Made by a program: the position numbers and the translations under genes. Shown here in pieces: positions 1 to 10,759 of a stretch of DNA of 64,000 bases (position 1 is the stretch's first letter; every line of letters begins with the position of its first letter). The notes beneath the pieces were generated by a model that had not been told where the DNA came from, did no database searches, and saw nothing but the letters and a program-made list of their open reading frames with translations. The stretch spans positions 5,417,501 to 5,481,500 of the forward strand of contig OX621258.1 in NCBI GenBank assembly GCA_951640165.1. The letters run 5' to 3'. This DNA comes from Pseudoips prasinana (taxonomy: Eukaryota; Arthropoda; Insecta; Lepidoptera; Nolidae).

Positions 1-280
1 AAACTGTACATTGAATATTTTTTTAAAGGATACTTGGGGCGTGATCTATGATCGATATCGAAGCCAAAAATATAGTTTTTAGAATGTTTGTCTGTTTGTC
101 TGTATGTATGTACGGGCTAAACTTAAAAAGTACTGCATGGATTTACTTTAAATTTTGCATGAATATTACTAAGACGCCGGGTCAACATATAGGCTACATA
201 TTATCACGCTATGACCTACGGGGGAGGAGCTGTGACAGTTTATAAAATTTAACGCGGGTAAAACCGCGGGGCACAGCTAG
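1..280 (+). mobile_element. Helitron A copy, 5' end cut by window
   Basis: Non-autonomous Helitron-like element. Seen: the 3' end has a short GC hairpin (CGCGGGTAAAACCGCG), about 10 bp of spacer and then CTAG followed by T, which is the standard Helitron terminus. The body is shared with copies at 684, 4650, 34825, 47628, 51010, 56372 and 61523. No Rep/helicase coding is present, so it depends on an autonomous partner. The window starts inside the element. Confidence 0.85.
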
Positions 281-683
281 TATCTATTTAAAACACAATC
301 ATATACAATCCAAAACTCTACAGTACTTGTAAACCGAATTAATACATACATAAATGACATCTTTCTTATAACGGCTACAAAGCCCTTAGAGAGTTGTATT
401 GCCGAGTGCCATACGTTTTATCTTATTCTTAGAGTTACTGTTAGACATTACTTTGAAAGTGCTTCTTGTATTTTACATTAGACAAGTCAGTAACATAAGG
501 ATGCTTAGAGTAAATATATATAAATGACAATAAATGACTTTTAAACCTTGCTATAAACTGTAATAGCCGGTATAGCCAGTTTCTGTTTATTTCTGTTATG
601 GAAATGTGCATTCATGTTATGGAAATCGCTTTTCTACTTTGACTTGGTAACAAACTTAATATTCAATTTATTTTATTTGGAAA

Positions 684-997
684 CTAGCAGTGCCCCGCGG
701 TTTTACCCCGTGTTAAATTTTATAAATTATTACAGCTTCTCCCCCGTAGGTGATTGCGTGAAAATATGTAGCCTATATGTTGATCCGACCTCTTAGTAAT
801 ATTCATGCAAGATTTGAAGTAGTAATAGTAATCCATGCAATACTTTTTGCTTTTAGCCCGGACATACATACAGACAAAAATTCTAAAAACTATATTTTTG
901 GCTTCGTTATCGATTTGAGATCACGCCCCAAGTATCCTTTCTAAAAGATATACAATGTACAGCTTTGACTTTCCTACGATTTTATTATATGTATAGA
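684..997 (-). mobile_element. Helitron A, full-length non-autonomous copy
   Basis: On the minus strand it runs from TCTATACATATAATAAAATC (at 997) to the hairpin and CTAG (at 684), with A before TC and T after CTAG. This is the A|T insertion rule of Helitrons and there is no target duplication. Length is about 314 bp with no useful ORF. The 281-683 interval between this and the previous copy is AT-rich and shows nothing I can name. Confidence 0.88.
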
Positions 998-1460
998 TAA
1001 TACAGTGATAATTTAGAGAGTTCATTTAACAAAAGGATAACTTAACACAATTTTAACATTTTCTGCATAATTTTGGAGGGACGGTTAGCTTTGTAGGTAG
1101 ATACTTGTTTTTCACTAGTTACTTTTCATAGTTATGTTTAATTTTTTGTACGAGTCTGGAAACTAATTATAAATTTTTGGAGCTAGACAAAAGATAGGTA
1201 CTTGTGTATCAGATGACTAGTCGTCATTGAATTTAATTCCAAATGTTAGTCTTACATTTGAAATTAAATTAGCTTTAATGTTCACCACAGCTATGTTAGA
1301 TAAACAAACCTTTAGCCCAGCCTTTGCGAACATCTAAGCAATTTATTCTGAATCGTGTTCCATTCACTTTGTTAAAGGACAATGATCATACCATATCCAA
1401 CGAAAATAGGTAATTATCCTGAGCAGTGCTAAACGGCGACAATAAGGTAGAGCGGTTTTT
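998..1460. other. AT-rich intergenic DNA, nothing recognised
   Basis: No coding, RNA or repeat signature was found apart from short A/T runs. It includes a small inverted pair around 1225-1270 (AATTTAATTCCAAATGT / ACATTTGAAATTAAATT). Confidence 0.5.
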
Positions 1461-1960
1461 CGATAGCTAGACGCCTGAGCCATCGCTCGCCTCTATAGTC
1501 CGGTGCAGCAGTGAAAGCCACTTTTTTTAACGTCGTGGAAACCTTTTATAGGTCCCCGTAGTTGGGGAGACTACGGGGTATGTGGGAGTCCTCAGGGTTA
1601 CCCACGGTGCAGCAGTGAAAGCCACCATTTTTTTTAACGTCGTGGAAACTTTTTACCACATGTAGTTACTACGGGGTATGTGGGAATCCTCGTGGGTTAC
1701 CCACTAAAACCACCACGGTAGCCTAGCCTCTCGGTGCTGTGGGCTGTGTGGCTCCGGGAGACGATATCCATCCGGAACCACCATCATTTCACCTATGCAA
1801 CTTAAAGAAGCTCACCCCGAGGGGTAAATATCAACGTATGCCCCCTGATACACTCCTTGTGCGTAGGCAACCTGCAGCTACCACAAGTTCCCACTTCCCA
1901 TGACCAGTGAAAGTCTCCTAGGCTAACTGTATTCGTCATGTTAAAATTAAAAAGGGTTTT
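1460..1960. repeat. GC-richer dispersed repeat with internal duplication
   Basis: Two adjacent similar segments, about 1501-1608 and 1609-1707, each begin GGTGCAGCAGTGAAAGCCAC, contain AACGTCGTGGAAAC and end near GGGTTACCCAC. The phrase CTATAGTCCGGTG is also found at 63054-63066, so this is a dispersed family. No ORF of note. The class is unknown; a LINE UTR is possible. Confidence 0.5.
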
Positions 1961-2097
1961 CGGTATTTAAGCGGCTTGATTAGGGAAGGAGATCCGTTAG
2001 AGAACAAACTTCAAATCACATTAGCTCATTCGTTAGGTACGGGGGTAAAGTCGACAACTCGTAATTAAAGGCATTGCATGTATCATAGAAAGGTTCT

Positions 2098-2231
2098 CTT
2101 GTGGCGACCACGAACCGGAGGACAGAGGGTGGGCAGGCCCCTTAAAAGATGGACTGAGGATCTTGTGACGGCCGCTGGAAGTCGCTGGATGCAGATAGCG
2201 CAAGACCGGCAATTGTGGAGGTCTTTGTAAA
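2098..2231 (+). pseudogene. RTE-type LINE ORF C-terminal fragment
   Basis: Forward translation reads W-R-P-R-T-G-G-Q-R-V-G-R-P, then RWTEDLV, SRWMQIAQDR and LWRSL before a stop. This is the C-terminal tail of an RTE-like LINE polyprotein, also present at 15349-15620, 22314-22410, 42394-42648 and 55787-56035. Only about 45 codons survive, so it is a dead 5'-truncated copy. Confidence 0.75.
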
Positions 2232-2667
2232 TTTACATTAAAAACAAAAACACAAAAAATGTTTTACGATGGGTGTACCAAAACTTCAAGCTATGCTTTA
2301 CTTATTTCTTAGTTAATTTTAAATACAGTGTCTAAATGAATCCGGCTACGCTTATTTTTTTGAGATTTCCTGACAATCTTTGGCCATGAAATAAGGTTTT
2401 CTCACTTATCATGTTTAAAAAAATATTTTTGAAATGCGAAGTATGAATTTTAAACTTTTAATGTACGACTTTGACTACCTATGTTTGTGCACATGGTAGA
2501 TAAAATTATGAAGTTATTGAACATAGGAATGATCTTGGATCACTAGGTTGCAAGATTTCTTATGTCAGACATTGCTCGGATGCCTAGACTCGCGGCGCCA
2601 GAAATAATTTAGTGAAATAACACATTTTCGATTGGAATATGATTACAAAACTGTTTTGGAGCATGGT

Positions 2668-2822
2668 TATGTATGGTTCATGCCAGCCGAATGCTGAAAG
2701 CCGACACTGCTGGACAAAGGCCTCCCCAAAAGAAATCACGATGGCGTTGGGTCCATCATCTAGTACGATATGCCATAATCGCCACGCTTGGCAGACGAGT
2801 TGGCGATTGCAGTATAATGGCC
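2668..2822 (-). repeat. RTE-like LINE 3' tail, split by a SINE
   Basis: Contains the GCCGA...CACTGCTGGACAAAGGCC tail motif and the CGCCACGCTTGGCAGACGAG block also seen near 5168-5290, 22160-22260 and 29965-30150. It continues after the SINE4 insertion at 3201-3300 (CATAGTACACAGAG..., AAATATTTCCTGGGGACGAC). Confidence 0.6.
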
Positions 2823-3200
2823 TCGTTGGTCTAGCGGTAGCGTGTTCAACCGCAGATAACGAGGTCCTGAGTTCAAATCCTGGGTCGGGCCGAAAGTGAT
2901 TTTGGGATTTTTCTGTAAAACGAAATAATCTTAATATCAGCCCGAAGTCTGGGAGTCGGCGGTATTATACCCCCGTGTCTCGGAGAGCACGTAAAGCCGT
3001 CGGTCCTGTACCTGACCTCTTTCCGGTCGTGTCGCCTAGGCGTCCCATCGGGTCATGAGAGTGATGAAATAGAAAGTGCTCCTGTGTTTGCGCGCACACA
3101 CGTGAGCACTATAATATGTCCCGCGCAGATGGCTAGTCTCCTATTAGACTGGCCGCCGTGGCCGGATCTCGGCTAGGAGTACATTATCATTATTATTTAT
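2823..3200 (+). mobile_element. SINE4, full-length tRNA-derived SINE
   Basis: The head TCGTTGGTCTAGCGGTAGCG followed by GAGTTCAAATCC matches pol III boxes A and B of a tRNA. The body contains CAGCCCGAAGTCTGGGAGT and the tail is A/T-rich. The flanks TATAATGGCC (2813-2822) and TATGATGGCC (3201-3210) form a 9/10 target-site duplication, and the same LINE tail is on both sides. Other copies: 17880-18072 (-), 28671-28860 (+), 45371-45690 (+). Confidence 0.85.
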
Positions 3201-3428
3201 TATGATGGCCATAGTACACAGAGTCACGCCGCGCTGCTGCCCGTTCTTGGTAAATATTTCCTGGGGACGACTTCTAAGCCCCCCTACGGGACGAGATACA
3301 CACAGCCATAGCTTCATAGCTTCATAAAAAGGAGGTTATAGTTTAATGATAAGTTTTTTTTTATTTTTAAGTTCCTTGATTATTTTATTGTTTTTTACCC
3401 GAGTTTGATAGTTATTTTTTTGATGGGT

Positions 3429-3490
3429 CAGTTGGCGTGGTTTGTAAATGCTTGCCTTTCACGCCGCAGGTTGAGGGTTCGATTCCTTTC
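3429..3490 (+). repeat. SINE1 head fragment
   Basis: GTTGGCGTGGTTTGTAAATG followed by GGGTTCGATTCC is the tRNA-like head of SINE1; the body and tail are missing. Confidence 0.65.
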
Positions 3491-3639
3491 GAAACTTATT
3501 TTTTAGGTTGTTCGAATCCAATTCGATATACCTACTTAAACAAATATAACATTCGAAGCTTGTAAAAGTTTTACCCTTAAGAGTGTAAAATAACAGCGCG
3601 GCGTGATACGGAGCGGTGTAGCTGTGGGAAAAAAAATTG

Positions 3640-3768
3640 AGCGGGGAACCGAACGGGTATACACGTGAGGGCAGACGACTGTGCCACACGCATGCGAATA
3701 CTGATTTTCTACCCAAAGATACTAGGAATAGTGGAAACGGGGACGAAGTCGCGGGCCCAGCTGGTATT
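3640..3768 (+). repeat. Possible Helitron B 3' remnant
   Basis: Ends with GGACGAAGTCGCGGGCCCAG-CTGGT, close to the 3' end of Helitron B (GGACGAAGTCGCGGGCACAG-CTAGT at 19960-19981). The terminus has one change in CTAG, so this is a decayed end. The 5' limit is not visible. Confidence 0.5.
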
Positions 3769-3899
3769 AATATAATTTACATAGAATGTAAAGGTAAATA
3801 TTATATACATATTATTTGCATTCTATTTTTCAATGTCAGCCATGTATAGATACATGCGGAAATGAAATATATATCGGCGTTACGGTCATCAATACGGGT

Positions 3900-4560
3900 G
3901 CTTTATTGATATTTCAGAATTAGTGGCTTCATCTGACGACATAAAATGGTGCTGCAGTGACGCGCCGAGCGGCTACGTGATACCGGCACATTATGAACGG
4001 TCTAAAATCGGAAAACAATGTCCATTCAAGTGGAAGAAAGAAATGTGATCTGGGCTGTAGGCAGAGTGGCACACGCCGTGTTCTCCTCCAGACATGCTCC
4101 AGAAGGAGGCCGCCGAGCGGGAACGGGAACGGGCCGAATCCCACTCGCGGAGGGAGGCGTCGGGGCGGTGGCGGCAGCCGGTAGTCCAACTCCCTCGGAG
4201 TTGCGGTGGTAGTAAGAGAAGTATCCTTCACTGCCCCTACTTGCAAACAGCTCCGGGAAGACAGCGATCTGTTTGTGGCACAGTCACTGTTCCGGACTGG
4301 CAGGAGTCGGTAAATAGGGCCTCGACCATCTGGGACATGGTGCAAAAGGGGGGCAGCGAAGCAGCATACCAGCGCCAAGAGAAGTCCCCGGCAGGTAGGC
4401 TTAGTCGGTGCGAGTCCGACATTATACCCGCAGACACTTTTTGCGGGTGGCACGCGTAGGCATTCCCCCTGCCTTATAAAAAAGGCAGAGTGAGAGAGGT
4501 GACCATACAATAACAAATAACAGGGACCTGCTGGTCTTTCACTCCCACATCGTCAGTCAA
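3900..4560. other. GC-rich block, unresolved; possible captured exon
   Basis: Clearly GC-richer than its surroundings. After a pyrimidine tract ending TTTCAG (about 3917), a forward frame reads LVASSDDIKWCCSDAPSG and then stops at about 4048. Two longer opposite-strand frames are low-complexity (Pro/Arg/Gly-rich) and probably chance products of GC content. I see no family signature. It may be a captured gene piece or an unlisted transposon. Confidence 0.3.
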
Positions 4561-4649
4561 AAGGTACGTATTACTTACTAATAAATGTATGATATTAATT
4601 TGACTCTTGGGTATTTCTAAACACTTGAAGTAGTTGAAATAACGATGTA

Positions 4650-4963
4650 TCTATACATATAATAAAATCGTAGGAAAGTCAAAACTGTACAATGAATATT
4701 TTTTTAAAGGATACTTGGGGCGTGATCTACAATTGATATCGAAGCTAAAAATGTAGTTTTTAGAATTTTTGTCTTTGTCTATATTTATTCCGGGCTAATC
4801 TCAAAAAGAACTGCATGGATTTACTTTCCTGCAAAATTTGCATGAATATTACTAAGAGGTCGGGTCAACATATAAGCTACATGTTATCACGCTATCACCT
4901 ACGGGAGAGGAGCTGCGATAATTTATAAAATTTAACGCGGGTAAAACCGCGGAGCACAGCTAG
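4650..4963 (+). mobile_element. Helitron A, full-length non-autonomous copy
   Basis: Runs from TCTATACATATAATAAAATC to hairpin plus CACAGCTAG, with A before and T after. About 314 bp. Substitutions relative to the copy at 34825 are scattered through the body, so it is not the newest copy. Confidence 0.88.
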
Positions 4964-5167
4964 TAAATTATATCTAGGTACTAATTTAAGATACTGATAA
5001 CAGGCAAAGCACTCTTCGCCATACTTTCACCCAATACTATTAGTACTACTTTGGTTAAAAAAATTAAATGAACTATAGGTATTTGAAAGCAAATCATTGA
5101 TCCTAAACTTGACTCAATTTTGGCTTGGTAGAAAACAATCACTAACTTAATAATTGCTTTTTCATAT

Positions 5168-5300
5168 CAGCCGAAAGATGTTCTCAGTTGGACAGATCTC
5201 TCCAAGGATCTCTATCATTTGGGGGAATATGCCATAGTCGCCACTCTTGGCAGACTAGTTAACGATCGCAATATTATGGTCATAGTACTCAAAGAGATAC
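5168..5300 (-). repeat. RTE-like LINE 3' tail fragment
   Basis: ATATCAGCCGAAAGATGT followed by GCCATAGTCGCCACTCTTGG and TATGGTCATAGTACTC matches the LINE tail at 2668-2822 and 29965-30150. The following 5300-5870 is AT-rich with AAT microsatellite stretches (5313-5330, 5440-5470) and nothing else named. Confidence 0.55.
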
Positions 5301-5874
5301 AACTGCACGTTCTTAATAATAATAATAATATGCGCCGCCGGGGCAGCTCTGTTTTTTACGTATTTATTTGTGTATTATTGTTTTATATATCGATTTTATA
5401 AGAATAAATATGTATTAAATATGAAAATAAATAAATAAGTTAGAATAATAATAAAATAAATAAATAATAAAAAAGGTTTTTATTCACGTAGACTTCAAAA
5501 AAGCGCTTGTAAATAGTCAGAACATATTCGTAGTAATATATAATTAATTTATAGTTATTTCTAGGTACATATCGATGTTTAGGTACACGGATTGTAGAAA
5601 ATAATTTACAATAAGATTTATTTTATAACAGTAACGATATTTAACTACTTGTTCTCAGGTAGATATTCCCTCGGAACTTCTATGGCCACCACTGGAAGAG
5701 ATGGGGAGCTAATATTCGTTGCGAGCTACACAACAAAAATTATTTAAAGAAAATAATCGCGAAAAATTACATGTCAATTTAAATTGTTATTTAAACTAAC
5801 TTTAACTGCGGTCACCAACCCGCACGATGACCCCGGTGAACATAAGGCAAACCCCTCCAAATGGCAGCATAAAG

Positions 5875-6404
5875 TAATAATAATAATAATATCTAGGGAC
5901 AATGTCACACAGATCATCCTAGCCCCAAACTAAGCAAAGCTTGTACAATGGGTACCAGGCGACGATATACATACTTATATAGATAGATAAATACTTCTTC
6001 TTATCTTATCGTATGGGCAGTGGTTACCCTAGTGTCAAAGTTGTTCAAGCCGCCCAGTAGGCCTCTGACATGGCTTAACGACTATTGTCTAATGACTACA
6101 ACCGGGACCGACAGCTTAACGTGCCCTCCGAAGCACGGAGACGCTCAGAAATTAAACCAATCTGGCGGTGACCCATCTATGGTCTGACCGCGGGCCTAGT
6201 TCCTTAACCTCGCCGATCACTTACGGACCGGTGTGAGCATCTGGCTATGAGCGCCTCTTAAATACTTAAATACATAGAAAACATCCATGACTCAGAAACA
6301 AATATTCGTGCTCATCACACAAATATTTGCACTTACCGGGTTCCGAACCCAGGACCACCAGTTTCGTAGGCAGGAGCACTACCAACTAGGCTGCGGTGAC
6401 CGTA
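5875..6404 (-). mobile_element. SINE2 copy interrupted by a 5S-derived SINE
   Basis: tRNA-derived SINE in reverse orientation. On the minus strand the head GCCTAGTTGGTAGTGCTCCT is followed by a box B-like GGTTCGGAACCC, and the tail ends in ATT repeats (5875-5891 on +). The body is split by an insertion at 5997-6258. Other copies: 20231, 20911, 24571(+), 25871, 32315, 35408. Confidence 0.85.
5997..6258 (-). mobile_element. 5S rRNA-derived SINE inside SINE2
   Basis: The minus strand reads a 5S-like core: TTAAG-GAACTAGGC, CGCGGTCAGACCATAGATGG, GTCACCGCC in place of the usual GTGACCGCC. The tail is GATAAGATAAGAAG. The flanking TAAATACTT (5988-5996 and 6259-6267) is a perfect 9-bp target-site duplication within SINE2, so this unit transposed as a 262-bp body. 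Confidence 0.82.
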
Positions 6405-6429
6405 AGTACCCAAAGTATAGCAATATAAA

Positions 6430-6640
6430 GTAAGAAACACTGTAAAATCTCAATAGGAATCTTTTTAATTAACCCCCGACGCAAAAAGAGCGGTGTTATA
6501 AGTTTGACGTCGATGTTTGTGTGTGTGTGACAGACTCACACTCACACTCTGTGGCATCGTAGCTCTCAAACGGAAGGACCGATTTCAGTGCGTTTTTTTT
6601 TCTTTTGAATGCCAGTTCCAAATAGCAACATTATAGAAAT
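6430..6640 (+). repeat. Dispersed repeat with ACCCCCGACGCAAAAAGAG
   Basis: AACCCCCGACGCAAAAAGAG, GTTATAAGTTTGACGTCGAT, a GT-rich run and GTGGCATCGTAGCTCTCAAA are matched in order at 16087-16290. No coding potential. Class unknown. Confidence 0.55.
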
Positions 6641-6700
6641 CTTTTGGGGAGGCCTATGTCCAGCTGTGGACGATATCAGGCTGATGATGATGATGTCATA
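6637..6700 (+). repeat. LINE 3' end with (GAT)n tail
   Basis: GGGGAGGCCTATGTCCAGCT, GTGGACGATATCAGGCTGAT and a GAT repeat is a typical RTE-LINE 3' end. Related pieces lie at 5842-5865 and 20752-20820. Confidence 0.6.
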
Positions 6701-6730
6701 AAGATTTATGAGAGCGTTAAATAAAAAAAA

Positions 6731-6960
6731 CCGGCCAAGTGCGAGTCGGACTCGTGCACGAAGGGTTCCCTACCATTATCTATAAAATAGAGCAAAAGAA
6801 TTCTCGTTTGTTGTATGGGAGCCCCTTAAATATTTATTTTATTTTGTTTTTCTTAAAGCCGCAACAGAAATACATCATCTGTGAAAATTTCAACTGTCTA
6901 ATTATCACGGTTCATGAGATACAGCCTGGTGACAGACAGACATACGCACGCGCACACGCT
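6731..6960 (+). repeat. Dispersed repeat CGGCCAAGTGCGAGTCGG
   Basis: The 5' end CCGGCCAAGTGCGAGTCGGA and the later GAGATACAGCCTGGTGACAG are shared with 26911-27116 (+) and, in reverse, 47888-48085. Class unresolved (SINE-like or DNA transposon). No coding. Confidence 0.6.
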
Positions 6961-8990
6961 TGTCTTTTGAGCAACTTTCCAGCCTCCGTAGAGATTGACC
7001 GCCATATATAAATTTCGGTCAGAAGATCTATAATATGAAGTCACTGACATAGATACTATTACATAAAATATCTCATAGTTTTTGTTTTTAAACCGGTCAA
7101 ATCTATAATTGACCGTGAAATTGAAATGTATCTGGGCTGGAAATAATATTATATAACCTGCATTCAATCATAGTTATATTTAGAACTGCGCAGTGAAGTT
7201 CAAAAAGACTATAAATTGAAGCATATTTTTGCGAACTCGATATATACAAATGTACTTAAGATATTGAAAAATTTACTGGTAAAACTTCAGCAAAATGAAA
7301 ACTTCTGGATATAATAAAATCATAGGGATGATCATCGGGATAGGTATTGCCATACAGCGTGGTAATGATGCCAGTATTCTAGGAACATCACCAATACAAG
7401 AACATTTAGAATAAACTTTAATTAAGCGTTTTAAGTATTTAGTTATATTATAATATATCTGTATTAACCCCTCGCTCCCATAAAGCAAGTAAACTTTAAC
7501 CTCGCTTGTCCCTACGTCTTCTATAATAGTAGCTAAACCTATTTTAAAATTAAGTACTTTTGTTATTAAAAATATGGTTGTAATTACTTGAGTTTTATAT
7601 TTATTTAGATTTAATTATTTGATTCTAAAATTATAACAAACCAATGTAAGTAATCAAATAAATATAATAAATAGAGTCGATTTTAATTATTAATGTTAAT
7701 CATTAAAACAATATTATAAAAGATATTATATTTACATTTTTTAAATTATTTCTTGTCTATGGAAATGATGTAGCGTTTTGTAGTAATTTAGTCACAGTAG
7801 TAAAGTCCGTCAGTCAAGTAAAAGGGAAGTACGGGAGTTGAGACTTTACTCGAGGTTTCTTTTGAGTTTTCGAATCAACACAGAAAATCACAATTCACGG
7901 CAATATGACACTTTCCTCAACTTGTGTAACGTTTTCGAAGACGTTATGTATAAAAATCCACCATATTTACACATACAAGCTCCGATTTACAACTGTTTTT
8001 GAATGATGCGTCGAAGCGTCTTTCTCCGCGTTGACGCCAAAATCCGCCGTGCATAAGCAAAAGTGCCGTTATAGATTTAAATCTGTCATGGTAAATGCTA
8101 CTCTATTAAAGCGTATTAAAGTGCCATTTACCTTAATAGCTGCTTTTCGGTTACGACGTTGTAGTGATTGCACGCCAGACCTCCTCTATTGCACAACGTC
8201 TCTATTTTTGAATTTTTAATGAGTGTTGCCGATAATGGTTTCAGCTTATCCAATGCCCTTAAAGTAGTTATTACTGGCAGTGTTTATTTATAAATTTTAC
8301 ACCACTAAACTAATATAAACGTCGTTACTTCTCACTCTAATATACTTCGTATGAAAAGAACGGGGCATACATACATGCGCACCGGACGCATTATTATTCG
8401 ACAGGCTCTAACAAATCAAATTGAATATATTTATTTCACAAAATTTTAAGTACATGTTACTTTCAGCAATGATTTCTGCACTAAGCATGCAGACTTGTCT
8501 TGCAGGATCCAAATATTTGACATTAATAAAGAATTAGGTACTTACATACAACACTTAAAAGTTAAACTTAAAGGAAACGGGCGAAACTGGGCTTGAACGT
8601 ACACAAATGAATTATTTATTAATAATTTTTATTTATTTTTTTATTTTCATTCATTTATTAACAAGGCATTTTAATATGGGATAAAAAAAATAATATTTAA
8701 TCAAAATAATAGGTACTGACTTTCTTTACTTTCACTTTTTAACAATGTTGCCAAATGAAATAAGGATTTATTTAATAATCGATTTTAATCGATAAATTGT
8801 ATTATTATAAAAATAGAAAAACAAAATAATAAAAAAGAAACAGTATTACTTCTTTATATTAGGTTTAAAAAACTTTTAAAATAAGAACTTAATTATATTA
8901 TCTAAAATCATCTCTTAGAACATCTTAAAACGATTTGATTAACGGTTCGATTTGACAATCGATTAATATACTTTTTTATTATACAGGCAA
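6960..8990. other. AT-rich intergenic DNA with one weak repeat
   Basis: Mostly A/T with no convincing ORF. The block 8045-8165 (AAAGTGCCGTTATAG, TTAAAGTGCCATTTACCTTA) resembles 16770-16850, suggesting an old dispersed repeat. CTTCGTATGAAAAGAACGGG at 8347-8366 recalls the MITE interior at 12258-12275. Confidence 0.45.
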
Positions 8991-9249
8991 CAAAGTAAAA
9001 CTCGTGTCAATATGACATCAAACGCCAAACAAACAAAAACCGTTCGCTTTCGCTTTGAACTTGCGATAGTGGATACTGTATTTTGTTGTTTTCGTGTGCT
9101 TTTATATTATTTTGAGACTTTGGCTACGTATATAGGATTCTGACGGTTATTACTTTGACGGACGACCCACGCTTTTCTTACAACGGACTTTGTTATCTTG
9201 CCTACTCGACTTACCTCAGACCGCTTACCGGATTTGGAAGCAAAATACA

Positions 9250-10733
9250 ATGAGTGATCAACATCTTCATTGTATCAACTGCGGCATCTGGCAGGGTAAT
9301 CCTTCCATAGGGTTACGACCAATAGAAGAGGAAAACATTCTTTCAGTTATACAGCAATGGGTTGCACCTCAAGTGGTAAGTAGTTTATTTAATTATATCT
9401 TCATATATGATCGATATTTTAAGTACAGTCCAGCAAAGATACCTTTATAATAATATCTAATTGGCATATTATTGAAGTAAGGTTCAATAATATGCCAATT
9501 AGATAATATTCCTACATAATATCACTATAATGCCTTTGATTTATTTAAATTCCAAGTAAGATTTACGGTTCGATTATCACTATTAAAGGCATTTATTTAG
9601 AAGAAAATAAGTACTGAAGATAGTTCTTTTTATATAACTAACTTAAATAATTAAGCAATTTAATGAAACAATAGTACTATTGAGTGACCTGGTATGAAAG
9701 TATTAATATATAACCTCAGCGTCACCATGACATCAGTAAGAAGTAATATGCAATTCTGAATGATACAGTTTTCTCACTGTTTTTATTTTGTGCAACAAAT
9801 ATGTACAATGTTCTGAGTCATAATTCTGTAATTATTATTTGTGGAAACTGTAAATAACTAACTAACATTGTTGTAGGTCAACAGATCTCATCACATTTGT
9901 CAAGGATGCAGGGATTTAGTCGTGAATACCTTGAGCACAGATGAGCAACTTTCATCTCCAATGTCTGGACATCGCCAAGTGTGTGTGAACTGTGGACGTT
10001 CAGTGTTGCGGGCAAGATCTCATTTATTGCGCACTGACACTGAACGAGAAAGAAGGATTTATACAGTCATTTCTGAATGGATATTGCCTCGGACTGTAAG
10101 TTTTTATTAGGTTTAGTTTTTTTGTATTTTATACTACTACAGGGTAATCTATGTATACTACTATGTCTGTTTATTTTTCACACTAATTTCTGAAATACCT
10201 GTCAGATTTGAGAATCATTTTTGTATATTATTGTCATATTCATAAGGAAGATTATACGGAGAGGGAAAAAATGGGATATGCGCTTACAAAGGTACGGGCA
10301 AAAGCTAGTGTAATATAATTAGGCAACATATAAAAACACAAATAATCACATTGCAGCCTATATTTCACGAAGGTGTAGATTAGAAGAGATACACGTTTTA
10401 CAGTGCTGTTTTTATGGTCGGGTATTACCTTTTTTTAAAAAAAGGCTTATGATAAAATATTTTTTCCAGATTTCAAGAGCTCGAGCTCTCATATGTCATA
10501 GTTGCTGGGTGAGAGCTGATAGAAATGCCCATCATTTTTTGGCTGGGCCATCTGGATTTTCAGCATCAGTAGATGTAACAAGTGAACATGATGAATCAAC
10601 TTCGCAGTCTAGTTCACAGCGTACTTTGCAGTCTACTTCACTGTTTACTACTGACGTAGCTGTGTCACAAGCCACTGCACAAGGTATATCACAGACTACT
10701 CCTCAAAATATATCACAAGGTACGTCACAGTAA
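9250..10733 (+). CDS. Spliced gene with two CxxC-x40-CxxC modules
   Basis: Three exons join in phase 0: 9250-9375 (donor GTAAGT at 9376), 9877-10095 (acceptor TTGTAG, donor GTAAGT at 10096) and 10470-10733 (acceptor TTTCCAG). Each junction falls inside one repeated module: C-x2-C, about 40 residues, intron, C-x2-C. Module 1 reads CINCG...WVAPQV|VNRSHHICQGC; module 2 reads CVNCG...WILPRT|ISRARALICHSC. The pattern suggests paired zinc-binding domains duplicated together with their intron. A Ser/Thr/Gln-rich tail follows, then a stop at 10731. I prefer ATG 9250 because it starts just before the first CxxC; an in-frame upstream codon exists at 9190. It is immediately followed by a transposase C-terminus in another frame. 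It may be the N-terminal DNA-binding half of that transposase or a host gene beside a relic. The exact family is not known to me. Confidence 0.65.
9450..9511. repeat. Near-perfect hairpin in intron 1
   Basis: The arms AATATCTAATTGGCATATTA (left) and TAATATGCCAATTAGATATT-like (right) pair over about 27 bases around a short loop at 9478-9483. It could be a tiny foldback element or an intronic structure. It is not part of any family I saw elsewhere in the window. Confidence 0.7.
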
Positions 10734-10759
10734 GGGTAAGGGCAGTCACCATATGCAGA

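Noticed and set aside
3929..4516. 195-codon minus-strand frame in the GC-rich block
   Set aside because: Low-complexity Pro/Arg/Leu composition, overlapping frames in all directions, no domain motif; high GC explains the lack of stops.
10719..10758. Normal intron joining exon 3 to the transposase C-terminus
   Set aside because: GTACGT (10720) and CAG (10758) exist, but the intron would be only about 39 bp and the joined frame would be wrong.
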